DNA of 55,217 bases from Hyphomicrobiales bacterium (GTDB lineage: Bacteria > Pseudomonadota > Alphaproteobacteria > Rhizobiales > Methyloligellaceae), in contig JANQLP010000185.1 in assembly GCA_028280515.1 (NCBI GenBank), positions 1 to 55,217 on the forward strand, written 5' to 3'. The stretch's first letter is position 1, and each line of letters starts with the position of its first letter. The position numbers and the translations under genes are program-made. The notes below the pieces were generated by a model. The model saw nothing but the letters and a program-made list of their open reading frames with translations. It was not told where the DNA came from and made no database searches. Below, one piece after another: positions 8,445 to 16,603 of the stretch.

Positions 8445-9551
8445 TCAGCCGTCAAGCCGATAATGGTTGAGTTTCTGCGTGTCGATCGACACGCCCAAGC
8501 CATCGGCACGAGGCAGTTTGACAACGCCCTTGTTTATTTGGATCGACTGCTGAACGAGATCATCGGCGAGATACTGATTGGTGATGCTGACACCCCAATC
8601 CACGGTTTCGGCCAACGCTGCCGCATGCAGAACGGCCGCCGCGCCGACCGACGTCTCTGCGATTTTGGACGCGTAGGTCGAATTCCATCCGTATGCCCGG
8701 CAAAGCCGTTCGGCTTCGGCCGCACCCGAATATCCGGCGAGCTTTATGAGCTTTATGCCCGCGCCGCGGGCGGCGCCCGCATCCGCGTGCCGGACGATGC
8801 TCAATGGCGAATGCAGTGCTTCGTCGATGCAAAGCGGCACTGCCGATTTCTGCGATATCGACGTCATGCCCTCAAGATCGTCTTCGGCGACTGGTTGCTC
8901 CAGATACGTGACATCCAGTTCGTTCACACAGTCCAGAAACTCAATCGCATCCGTGACACCCCACCCCATATTGGCATCCGCCGACAAATGGCACTGCGGT
9001 CCGATTGTCCGCCTTAGCAGGTTCGCGTTGTCCACGTCATCGCGCACTTTTGCTCCGACCTTTAGCTTGTAGTGCGAGAACCCCGCGGCGAGGGCTTGCT
9101 CGATGTCTCGCACAAACGACTCCGGTTTGCCGGGGCCGATCATTCGAATAGCGGGAAATGCGCGATGCACCGCGGCACCGAGCAACGTGTGAACAGGACG
9201 GGTTTTGCGTTTGCCGACGAGGTCATGCAGAGCGATGTCGACAGCGGCTTTTGCACCCGGATTGGCGTATATGGAACCGTGTAACGCCTTGTTTGCAGGA
9301 CGCAGGTCGTCGCTCGGCCGACCGATCAGTGCCGGGGCAATCGAGCGTTCGACCGCGGCGACCATTCCCGGAAGCAGTTCTCCGGTCATTGTCGGCGCTG
9401 ATGCCGCCTCACCCCAACCTTCGACGCCGTCGCTGTCCACAACCTGAACAACGAGATTCTCCGCCGACGTGATCATTTCACTCGCCAGTTTCATCGGCGT
9501 CCGCAGGGGGATGGCTACGGGGATGGCGGTGATCGATGTGATATGCGGCAT
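8445..9551 (-). CDS. Mandelate racemase/muconate lactonizing enzyme family protein (MLE subgroup)
   Basis: This is an enolase-superfamily enzyme of about 368 residues. An N-terminal capping domain is followed by a barrel with the expected residues: the KxK pair (Lys162, Lys164 in YKLKVG), metal ligands Asp192 (SADAN), Glu218 (YLEQP) and Asp243 (CIDEA), and a lysine in GIKLIK (267). Lysines on both sides of the pocket indicate the MLE subgroup, which covers cycloisomerases, o-succinylbenzoate synthases and dipeptide epimerases. The reaction starts with proton removal next to a carboxylate. I chose the ATG at 9551 because longer starts add about 95 residues with no family similarity. It may form one unit with the TRAP genes 166 bases further on. 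Confidence 0.88.
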   Translation of the reverse strand: MPHITSITAIPVAIPLRTPMKLASEMITSAENLVVQVVDSDGVEGWGEAASAPTMTGELLPGMVAAVERSIAPALIGRPSDDLRPANKALHGSIYANPGAKAAVDIALHDLVGKRKTRPVHTLLGAAVHRAFPAIRMIGPGKPESFVRDIEQALAAGFSHYKLKVGAKVRDDVDNANLLRRTIGPQCHLSADANMGWGVTDAIEFLDCVNELDVTYLEQPVAEDDLEGMTSISQKSAVPLCIDEALHSPLSIVRHADAGAARGAGIKLIKLAGYSGAAEAERLCRAYGWNSTYASKIAETSVGAAAVLHAAALAETVDWGVSITNQYLADDLVQQSIQINKGVVKLPRADGLGVSIDTQKLNHYRLDG

Positions 9552-9711
9552 GGTGATAGGGAACCGGGTCAATGACGCGCAGACGGGGGGCAGGCAGGTT
9601 TGATCATATGCATCACGGCACCCATTCGCGCCAGAAAACCGACTAAAGCCAGTTTGCACAATTTTCGCACGCCGCTGCCTGGAATTTGCACTTGAGGGTT
9701 GAGAAATTTGC

Positions 9712-9740
9712 TTTACGCTCAACTCTGTTGCTTTTACTAT
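9712..9740 (+). promoter_or_regulatory. Putative sigma70 promoter of the Liv-type importer operon
   Basis: TTTACG (-35) and TACTAT (-10) are separated by 17 bases. The -10 element lies inside the operator at 9732-9751, as expected for repression by blocking polymerase. Both hexamers match the consensus at 4 of 6 positions. Confidence 0.35.
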
Positions 9741-9751
9741 CATTAGTACCA
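9732..9751. promoter_or_regulatory. GntR-type operator upstream of the Liv-type operon (TACTA-N4-TAGTA)
   Basis: The core is TACTA-TCAT-TAGTA. The 20-base site matches the perfect palindrome at 31507-31526 at 16 of 20 positions. It lies in the divergent gap between the enolase-superfamily gene and the importer operon, about 97 bases before the first importer gene. Confidence 0.6.
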
Positions 9752-9847
9752 ATTGGGTCGAAGGCGACGTAGGCCTTGAACTCGGGGCCGCTGCAAGCGT
9801 GAGAAAAAGATCGGATTGGACAAGAAACACGGACAAGGGAGGACGCC

Positions 9848-10999
9848 ATGATATCTACATTCAGCAGATATGCGTTGGCGGCAGCAGCGCTGCTCGCAGT
9901 GAGCTTGCCGGCGCAGGCGCAAGACACAATCAATATAGGTGTAACCCAACCGCTCACGGGAGCGGTTGCCGCATCCGGCAACTATGTGGTGCAAGGTGCA
10001 AAAATCGCCGAGGACGAAGTCAACGCATCCGGCGGCGTGCTCGGCAAGAAGATCAAACTGATCATCGAAGACAACAAGAGCAACCCGAAAGAGGCCGTCG
10101 CCACGGCCGAAAAGTTGATTGTCGGCGACAAGGTGCCTGTGATGATGGGTGCCTGGAGTTCGACCTACACGCTCGCCGTCATGCCGAAGCTGATGGAGTA
10201 CGGTGTACCGATGGTCGTCGAGACTTCATCGTCAGGCAAGATCACGAAGTCCGGGAATCCCTGGATTTTCCGCATCAGTCCGACATCCGAAATGGAAGCC
10301 ATATCCTTCGGCAACAAGGTCGGCGATTTCGATATCAAGAAAGCGGACTTCCTGGTCGTGAACAACGACTGGGGCCTCGGCGCCGCGCAAGAGTTCTCCA
10401 AAATGCTGAAGGAGAAGGGCATCGAGGTCGGCGTCATTGAGACCATGGACGCCAAGGCGACTGATCTGAGCGCGCAGTTGGCCAAAGTGAAGGCGTCGGG
10501 CGGTGACACGCTTTTCCTCACCACGGGTGTCGAGCAAATCACGCTCGTGCTGAAGCAGGCAAAGGAGCAGCAGGTCAAGCACAGGGTGATCACCACAGGT
10601 GGGTCATCGTCGCCGGATCAGCTTATCGCTCAGGCCGGAGCAGCAGCCAACGGCAGCAACCATCTGTTGTTCTTCGCGCCCTGGTTCCCGGAAACCGCAC
10701 CGAATCCGGAAGTCGCCAAGAGGTTCGTGGAAGAATGGAACAAGCGTGACCACAACTTCGCAGGCCTGACCGAGGGCTTCCGCGGATATGACGGCGTCAT
10801 GACAATCGTCGAGGGCATCAAAGCCGCCGGCAAAGCCGACCCGAAGGCCATTCAGAAGGCGCTTTGGGACGTCAAGGTAAAGGGCATCAACGGCAATATA
10901 GAGTTCATCAAACAGGGGCCGGCAGGCAAGGAAAGCGGCCAGAACGTCCCGAACGTCTATATTGTGACGATCAAGGACGGCAAGGTCTCGAAGCTCTAG
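9848..10999 (+). CDS. Branched-chain amino acid-type ABC transporter substrate-binding protein
   Basis: This is a 383-residue periplasmic binding protein. A signal peptide of 24 residues ends in PAQA. The LivJ/LivK-type fold follows: INIGVTQPLTGAVAASGNYV, a helix with DEVNASGGVLGKKI, then EDNKSNPKEAVATAEKLI, and the second lobe with DTLFLTTGVEQI. A strong ribosome site (AAGGGAGG) precedes the ATG. Proteins of this family also bind aromatic acids, amides and urea, so the name does not fix the ligand. It opens a five-gene operon. Its operator is shared with the hydroxylase, deacylase, F420 and CoA-transferase units, so it probably imports the substrate of that pathway. Confidence 0.93.
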   Translation: MISTFSRYALAAAALLAVSLPAQAQDTINIGVTQPLTGAVAASGNYVVQGAKIAEDEVNASGGVLGKKIKLIIEDNKSNPKEAVATAEKLIVGDKVPVMMGAWSSTYTLAVMPKLMEYGVPMVVETSSSGKITKSGNPWIFRISPTSEMEAISFGNKVGDFDIKKADFLVVNNDWGLGAAQEFSKMLKEKGIEVGVIETMDAKATDLSAQLAKVKASGGDTLFLTTGVEQITLVLKQAKEQQVKHRVITTGGSSSPDQLIAQAGAAANGSNHLLFFAPWFPETAPNPEVAKRFVEEWNKRDHNFAGLTEGFRGYDGVMTIVEGIKAAGKADPKAIQKALWDVKVKGINGNIEFIKQGPAGKESGQNVPNVYIVTIKDGKVSKL

Positions 11000-11017
11000 C
11001 ATTTTGACGCGAAAAAC

Positions 11018-11048
11018 GGGTGCGTGGCCGTAACATCGCCGCGCACCC
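11018..11048 (+). promoter_or_regulatory. Stem-loop between binding-protein and permease genes
   Basis: GGGTGCGTGGC (11018-11028) pairs with GCCGCGCACCC (11038-11048), with a single G-U pair and a nine-base loop. No T-run follows. Such hairpins after a binding-protein gene usually protect the upstream mRNA or partly stop transcription, giving more binding protein than permease. Confidence 0.6.
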
Positions 11049-11116
11049 ACTTTCCGATCATTGACGGCCACGGTGGTTTCGGCACCGCACGGCAGTCCGG
11101 TGTGGGGGGCACCGAC

Positions 11117-11989
11117 ATGGACCAACTTCTCCAGCATTTTCTGAACGCGATGATATTGGGCGGGACCTATGCCTTGCTTGGTATCGGGTTGACGTTGATA
11201 TTCGGCATCATGCGGGTGGTGAATTTCACCCACGGCGAGCTCTACACGTTCGGCGCCTACATGATGTTCATGTTCGTCATGCCGCTGCATACGAACTTCT
11301 TTATTGCTCTCGTTCTCGCTGTCATGCTCGGCATCGCGCTCGGGGCGCTCATTGAGCTTATCCTGCTCAAGCCCCTGAGGGGCGCCGACATCGACACCAC
11401 GATGCTGATCATGATCGGTGCGTGGATCGCGATGCAGAACATGGAGCAGTTTGTCTGGAGCGGCATCGCCAAGTCGATCGACAACCCGTTCCCGGCAGAA
11501 CCGCTCGTCATCGGTGCGGTATCGGTCTCGTGGAGTCGGGTGTTCGTCTTTGCCGTCGCCTGCGCGCTCATTGCGGGCACATATGCGCTGATCCAGTGGA
11601 CCAAGCTTGGCAAGGCGATGCGCGCCACTTTTCAGGATACCGAGACGGCGGCGCTCATGGGCGTGCGCATCAACACGGTCTACATCGCCACCTTCGCCAT
11701 CGGCTCAGGCCTGGCGGCTGCGGCGGGCGCGCTGCTCGGCCCGATCTTCGTGGTCTATCCGACCATGGGAGACCTTGCTGCGCTGAAGTCTTTCGCGATC
11801 GTGATCCTGGGCGGCCTTGGCAGCGTCGGCGGCGCGACAATCGGCGGCTTTATCTTGGCGATCATGGAGGAACTGGGTGCGGGTTACATCTCCTCCGGAT
11901 ACCGCGACGCCATGGGCTTTCTGCTTATCATCATCATTCTGCTGTTCCGCCCGACGGGGCTGTTCGCACAGAAGGAGCGGATCGGATGA
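11117..11989 (+). CDS. livH: ABC transporter permease, LivH family
   Basis: This is a 290-residue inner-membrane permease with the LivH opening (LLQHFLNAMILGGTYALLGIG, then LIFGIMRVVNFTHGELYTFGA) and late segments MGVRINTVYIATFAIGSGLAA and SFAIVILGGLGSVGGATIGG. I chose the ATG at 11117 because the longer frame would run through the intercistronic stem-loop and adds residues with no membrane or family character. With LivM it forms the channel driven by LivG and LivF. Its stop codon overlaps the LivM start (ATGA). Confidence 0.93.
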   Translation: MDQLLQHFLNAMILGGTYALLGIGLTLIFGIMRVVNFTHGELYTFGAYMMFMFVMPLHTNFFIALVLAVMLGIALGALIELILLKPLRGADIDTTMLIMIGAWIAMQNMEQFVWSGIAKSIDNPFPAEPLVIGAVSVSWSRVFVFAVACALIAGTYALIQWTKLGKAMRATFQDTETAALMGVRINTVYIATFAIGSGLAAAAGALLGPIFVVYPTMGDLAALKSFAIVILGGLGSVGGATIGGFILAIMEELGAGYISSGYRDAMGFLLIIIILLFRPTGLFAQKERIG

Positions 11990-13026
11990 ACCGCCGGCTG
12001 ACCGAGGTCGGGGTTGTGCTCCTCTTTGCCAGCGTGCCGCTGTGGCTCGGCAACCTCTACTATCTGCACATTCTCATAACGACCGGCATTTTCATCATCG
12101 CCGCAATCAGCCTGAATCTGCTGTTGGGCTATACCGGGCAGCTCAGCCTCGGCCATGTCGCGTTTTTCGGGATTGGCGCCTATACCAGCGCACTCATATC
12201 CCTCGGTTTCGACCTTGAGCTGACCGACACCTACACATTTGTATTCGAGCCGAAGCCGGTCTGGGTTTCGTTCCTGTGCGGCATCGTCTTTGCCGCCGTC
12301 TGCGGCTGGCTGATCGGAAAGATCTCGTTCAAGGTGCGCGGCGCCTATTTTGTGATTGTCACGATCAGCTTCGCGGAAGTCGTGCGCCTTGTCTCACTGA
12401 ACTGGGTCGATTTGACCGAAGGTCCAATGGCGCTCAACAACATTCCGCCGCTCACGCTCGGCATTCCGGGGCTTTGGGAGCTGACCTTCTACAAGAAGGA
12501 ACCCAACTACTGGCTGGTACTGGCGCTCTGTGTCTTGAGTTTCGTGATCGTGCGCCGGCTCGTGGAGTCCCGTGCCGGCCGTGCCATGATTGCGCTTCGG
12601 GAAAATGAACCGCTTGCGACATCGGTCGGTGTCGACGTCACAAAGTACCTGGTTCTCGCAACCGTTATATCCGCCGGCATGGCCGGTGCCGCCGGAGGGC
12701 TCTACACCCACTACGTGCGGATCGTCGACCCCGACGTGTTCCTGTTCATCTATACGGTGACGATGGTGATCATGGTGATCACCGGCGGGAAGGGAACCTT
12801 GCTTGGCCCGGTGGTCGGAGGGATCATCTTCGGCATCCTGCCGGAAGCCTTGCGCGGCGTAGCCGGTCCGGAGGTGCAATGGATCATTTACGGCATCCTG
12901 ATGATCCTCATCGTCTACTTTCTTCCTCAAGGCATCGTTCCGGCGCTCTCAAGCTGGTGGCGACAGCGCAAAGGGGGACAGAACCCGCCGGCGCCGACAG
13001 CCGCGGCGCGGGAGGCGGCGAACTGA
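11986..13026 (+). CDS. livM: ABC transporter permease, LivM family
   Basis: This is a 346-residue permease with the LivM hallmark ISLNLLLGYTGQLSLGHVAFFGIGAYTSA near residues 38-65, the GAYFVIVTISFAEVVRL segment, and AIALRENEPLATSVGV-type cytoplasmic loop residues that contact the ATPases. The C-terminus has GGKGTLLGPVVGGIIFG. The protein ends in a short Pro/Ala-rich tail. It overlaps LivH by four bases and LivG by one base, so all are translated as one unit. Confidence 0.94.
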   Translation: MNRRLTEVGVVLLFASVPLWLGNLYYLHILITTGIFIIAAISLNLLLGYTGQLSLGHVAFFGIGAYTSALISLGFDLELTDTYTFVFEPKPVWVSFLCGIVFAAVCGWLIGKISFKVRGAYFVIVTISFAEVVRLVSLNWVDLTEGPMALNNIPPLTLGIPGLWELTFYKKEPNYWLVLALCVLSFVIVRRLVESRAGRAMIALRENEPLATSVGVDVTKYLVLATVISAGMAGAAGGLYTHYVRIVDPDVFLFIYTVTMVIMVITGGKGTLLGPVVGGIIFGILPEALRGVAGPEVQWIIYGILMILIVYFLPQGIVPALSSWWRQRKGGQNPPAPTAAAREAAN

Positions 13027-13847
13027 TGGCCAGGCAACCGGTACAGGAAAAGGCGTTGAGCGTCGACGGGCTGACGGTCAGGTTCGGTGGCCTGACTGCC
13101 ATCAATTCCATGACGTTCGACGTGCATGAAGGCGAGGTTTTGAGTCTGATCGGCCCCAACGGGGCGGGCAAGACAACCGCCTTCAATGCGATCACCGGCT
13201 ATCTGAAACCCGCAGCCGGAAACATCGCGTACCGCGGCGCCCATCTCGTTGGATTGAAGCCCAACCAGATCGCCGATCTGGGCGTGGTGCGCACGTTTCA
13301 GAAAACCAGCGTATTCGGCGGACAGACCGCTTTCGATAACGTTCTGATGGGGTTGCACCGCCGCCAGAAGCAGACCGCCCTGGAGATTATTTTCGGCCTG
13401 CCGAGTGTGCGCTCGGAGGAGCGGGCGATGCGGGAGAAGGCGGGCGAAGTGCTCGATTTCGTCGGGCTCGGCGGTCGCGCGAACGAACTGGGAAGCGCGT
13501 TGCCTTACGGAGAGCAGCGGTTGCTCGAGGTCGCCATTGCGCTGGCAGCACGTCCCAGCCTGCTGCTGCTTGACGAACCTGTATCGGGCATGAATCCGTC
13601 GGAGACCGCCAGCTTCATGGAAATGCTGGGCGCGATTCGCAAGCTCGGCATCACTGTGCTCCTGGTGGAACATGACATGAAGATGGTGATGGGGGTTTCC
13701 GACCGAGTGGTGGTGCTCAACTATGGTTCGATCATCGCCAACGGCTCACCCGCAGAGATTCAGAAGAATCCGGACGTTATCCGTGCCTATCTCGGCGAAC
13801 GCCATCGCAAGACCAAGTCACATACGAAAGGAAAGAGACGTGCTTAA
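13026..13847 (+). CDS. livG: ABC transporter ATP-binding protein, LivG family
   Basis: This is a 273-residue ATPase with Walker A GPNGAGKT (43-50), the LivG-type signature LPYGEQ (159-164) in place of LSGGQ, and Walker B LLLLDEP (179-185). It ends with the switch histidine in LLVEHDMKMVMG. It powers the importer with LivF. I chose the ATG at 13026, which overlaps the LivM stop; the longer frame adds about 49 residues of unrelated sequence. Confidence 0.95.
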   Translation: MARQPVQEKALSVDGLTVRFGGLTAINSMTFDVHEGEVLSLIGPNGAGKTTAFNAITGYLKPAAGNIAYRGAHLVGLKPNQIADLGVVRTFQKTSVFGGQTAFDNVLMGLHRRQKQTALEIIFGLPSVRSEERAMREKAGEVLDFVGLGGRANELGSALPYGEQRLLEVAIALAARPSLLLLDEPVSGMNPSETASFMEMLGAIRKLGITVLLVEHDMKMVMGVSDRVVVLNYGSIIANGSPAEIQKNPDVIRAYLGERHRKTKSHTKGKRRA

Positions 13848-14544
13848 GGTTGGCGGACTCTCCTGTGCCTACGGCAAGGTCATGGCGGTCCGCGACCTGA
13901 CCATGGAAGTGCGTCAGGGTGAACTCGTAACCCTGATCGGCGCAAATGGGGCGGGCAAGACGACGACGCTGAAGGCGATTTCGGGCGTGCTCGCGCCGCT
14001 GGCGGGGCGGATCGAGTTTGAGGGTGAGGACATTACCGGTGCCTCGGCGCGCACGGTTCTGGAGAAGGGCATCGCCCATTGTCCCGAGGGACGGCGCATC
14101 TTTCCCTACATGACCGTGCGCGAGAACCTGGAGATGGGGTGCTTTTTACGCAATGACGCGCAGGCGATTTCCAAGGACCTGGAGGGTATCTTTGAGCGTT
14201 TCCCGATCCTTTACGAGCGTCGGACCCAGGCGGCAGGTACGCTGTCAGGCGGCGAACAGCAGATGCTGGCGATCAGCCGGGCCCTTATGTCACGGCCACG
14301 CCTCATTCTGTTCGATGAACCGTCGCTCGGCCTGGCGCCAAATCTGGTGGAGCAGACATTCGATATCGTCGAACGGATTCGCGCGGACGGCGTGACCGTG
14401 GTTATGGTCGAACAGAATGCGCTCGCCGCGCTGGAGCTGTGCGACCGTTCCTACGTGCTGGAATCGGGTGAGGTGACGTTGACCGGCACAGGCAATCAGC
14501 TTCTCAAGAACAAGAAGGTGCAGCAGGCCTATCTCGGCGGCTAG
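13840..14544 (+). CDS. livF: ABC transporter ATP-binding protein, LivF family
   Basis: This is a 234-residue ATPase with Walker A GANGAGKT (34-41), signature LSGGEQ (135-140), Walker B LILFDEP (155-161), the typical LivF stretch GIAHCPEGRRIFPYMTVREN and the late VMVEQNALAAL. The start is a GTG at 13840 with GAAAGAG close before it, overlapping the LivG stop by eight bases. It closes the importer operon and runs head-on into the hydroxylase small-subunit gene, with the two stop codons overlapping by four bases. Confidence 0.95.
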   Translation: MLKVGGLSCAYGKVMAVRDLTMEVRQGELVTLIGANGAGKTTTLKAISGVLAPLAGRIEFEGEDITGASARTVLEKGIAHCPEGRRIFPYMTVRENLEMGCFLRNDAQAISKDLEGIFERFPILYERRTQAAGTLSGGEQQMLAISRALMSRPRLILFDEPSLGLAPNLVEQTFDIVERIRADGVTVVMVEQNALAALELCDRSYVLESGEVTLTGTGNQLLKNKKVQQAYLGG

Positions 14545-15770
14545 CCCGGTTTGCGTCCGAACAGACGCGTAAAGAAGCTCCGGAGCCGGTCCCAAAGGAC
14601 GGACAGAACAAGCGAGCCGGCATTGAGCGCCTGCGCCCCCTGTTCGACGTCGCGACCCTCCAGTTTCGCTTCAAGGTTCTGCGCGAATGCGCCGGCCAGC
14701 CGGTTGACGAGATTGCGGACGATTGCGCCGCGGCTGAACTGCGCCAGCGGACCAGCGAGCGAGTAGGCGATCGAGACGGCGATGAGCGTGCCTTTGCCGT
14801 CATCGGTCTCGGTGAGTTCGTATTCGACGCGGCCGCGCGCCAGCGAAGCGCTGCGTGCGTCGCGGCCCTTGCCGTCGATGACGCCACGCCAGTTGTCGGC
14901 ATCGCGTGTTACATCCGCTTCGCCCTTCAGATCGGCATTGATCGGACCAAGTTTGACGAGCATGCGCCCGTCCACGTGACCGTCCCGGGCCGGACCATCC
15001 AGAGAAACGCCCGGCATGCAGGTTGCCACCTTCTCGATGTCCGCCATCAGGTTCCAGACGGCATCGCGCGGGTGGTTCACGGTGATCGTCTGGGTGAGTT
15101 TGGTAAAGCTGCCGTCCTGGGTAATCTCGCCGGTCTGCACGTTCATGCCGGACGGGCTTGCGAGTGTCGGTGCCGCGGCCCGGGCCGCGCGCTGTTCTTT
15201 TTGCGCAGGCGACGTCACGTTGCCCCGGGTTTCGCGCAGACTGTCCTGCGCGGCGGGGCCGGGCGCGGGGCCCAGCGCATCGGCGGACACAGCCGTCTTC
15301 TCGGAGACTTCATGGTCGCAGGCCACCGCCGCGATGGCCTTGACGATCCCCACATAGCCGGTGCACCGGCACAGGTTCCCGCTCATGCCGACACGGATCG
15401 CGTCTTCATCACGCGCCGCACCGCGGCGCACGAGATCGCGCGCGGCGACAAGCATGCCCGGTGTGCAATAACCGCACTGGAGTGCGTGTTCGGCTGAAAA
15501 CGCGTGGCGCAGCTTCTTCATCAACGGATCGTCGTCGAAATCCTCGATTGTGCGGATCTCCGCGCCGTCGCAGGTTACCGCATAGGTGATGCAGGACCTT
15601 GCGATCTCGCCGTCGATGACGACCGTGCAGGCCCCGCAGATGCCGTGTTCGCAACCCACATGCGTGCCGGTCAGAACGAGATCCTCACGCAGAAAGTCGG
15701 CGAGATTGGTCCGGGGAGCGACCTCGCGCGTGACCTTTGTCCCGTTCACGGTCAGCGTGATACGGGTCAT
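14541..15770 (-). CDS. Molybdenum hydroxylase iron-sulfur subunit fused to a CoxG-like SRPBCC domain
   Basis: Two modules lie in one 409-residue chain. Residues 1-155 are the small subunit of xanthine-dehydrogenase/CO-dehydrogenase enzymes, with plant-type [2Fe-2S] ligands Cys40, Cys45, Cys48, Cys60 and the second cluster ligands Cys99, Cys102, Cys134, Cys136. After a linker rich in Ala and Pro, residues about 215-375 resemble CoxG (SRPBCC fold): ITVNHPRDAVWNLMADIEKV and CMPGVSLDG. A C-terminal amphipathic stretch ends in FFTRLFGRKPG and could touch the membrane. CoxG is usually a separate protein that links the enzyme to membrane quinone. The fusion suggests electrons pass to the quinone pool at the membrane, which is inference. 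The gene overlaps the medium-subunit gene by four bases. Confidence 0.88.
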   Translation of the reverse strand: MTRITLTVNGTKVTREVAPRTNLADFLREDLVLTGTHVGCEHGICGACTVVIDGEIARSCITYAVTCDGAEIRTIEDFDDDPLMKKLRHAFSAEHALQCGYCTPGMLVAARDLVRRGAARDEDAIRVGMSGNLCRCTGYVGIVKAIAAVACDHEVSEKTAVSADALGPAPGPAAQDSLRETRGNVTSPAQKEQRAARAAAPTLASPSGMNVQTGEITQDGSFTKLTQTITVNHPRDAVWNLMADIEKVATCMPGVSLDGPARDGHVDGRMLVKLGPINADLKGEADVTRDADNWRGVIDGKGRDARSASLARGRVEYELTETDDGKGTLIAVSIAYSLAGPLAQFSRGAIVRNLVNRLAGAFAQNLEAKLEGRDVEQGAQALNAGSLVLSVLWDRLRSFFTRLFGRKPG

Positions 15771-16603
15771 TGCCCTGCCGCCTCCTGAATGGCCCGTTGC
15801 ATGACAATCGCCCGCAGACTGAGATCATAGTCGTCCGCCGCCATACCGGCATCGGCCAGAGCATTTGCGGCCATATCCACGTCGAAGCCTCGCGCGTCCG
15901 TCGGATCGGCTTCCTTGAAAAGCTCGCGCGGATCGGTGAACACGACTGGCGCGTGTGATCCTCCTGCCGCGACCAGCCGGAAGTATCCCGCCTCATGGTC
16001 GGTCGCTACCGCGCCGATGGCTTCGGCAAACTCGCCGGTTTTGCGGCAAATCTTGTGGTAGCCGTACCGGGCTTTTGGCCCGCGCTTTGCGATGCGGATC
16101 GCCACGACCAGCTCGGCCGTGCCGAGCGCGGTTTCCATCGCGCCTTTGACAAAGTCGTCCAGCGCCGCGCGGCGCATACCGGATCCGCCGGCGATCTCCA
16201 GTTCCGCTGCGAGCGCCAGCAGGGCGGCGAGCCAGTCCGCCGCCGGATCCGCATGGGACAGGCTGCCGCCGATCGTGCCGCGGGTGCGGACGGCGCGGTA
16301 GGCGATGCCCGAAGCAACACGGTCGAGATATCCGTTTGCGGTACCCGTGACTGCGCCGTCTTCGATCGACGCATGGGTGACGCAGGCACCGATTGCGACG
16401 CCGTCGCCGGTTTCCTGCACGGCGGTCAACTCGGGAATCCGGGTGATATCGATAAGCATATCCGGCTGGACTAGCCTGAGGTTGAGCATCGGCCCGAGGG
16501 TCTGGCCGCCCGCGAGAATCTTGGCGCCCGGCTGTGCATCGAGCGTCTCCAGGGCTTCGGCGATGCTGCGCGGACGTGCATAGTCGAAGGCAACCGGTTT
16601 CAT
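15767..16603 (-). CDS. Molybdenum hydroxylase FAD-binding (medium) subunit
   Basis: This 278-residue protein of the CoxM/CutM family has the FAD-binding loop AGGQTLGPMLNLRL (31-44) and the second flavin motif TRGTIGGSLSHADPAAD. The CO dehydrogenase C-terminal-like domain follows. The length is normal. It accepts electrons from the iron-sulfur subunit. It overlaps the large-subunit gene by four bases upstream and the small-subunit gene by four bases downstream, giving the order large-medium-small on the minus strand. Confidence 0.93.
   Translation of the reverse strand: MKPVAFDYARPRSIAEALETLDAQPGAKILAGGQTLGPMLNLRLVQPDMLIDITRIPELTAVQETGDGVAIGACVTHASIEDGAVTGTANGYLDRVASGIAYRAVRTRGTIGGSLSHADPAADWLAALLALAAELEIAGGSGMRRAALDDFVKGAMETALGTAELVVAIRIAKRGPKARYGYHKICRKTGEFAEAIGAVATDHEAGYFRLVAAGGSHAPVVFTDPRELFKEADPTDARGFDVDMAANALADAGMAADDYDLSLRAIVMQRAIQEAAGQ

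Noticed and set aside
9551-9836. N-terminal extension of about 95 residues on the enolase-superfamily protein
   Set aside because: The extension has no similarity to the family, would run across the divergent promoter region and operator, and the family's usual start fits the ATG at 9551.
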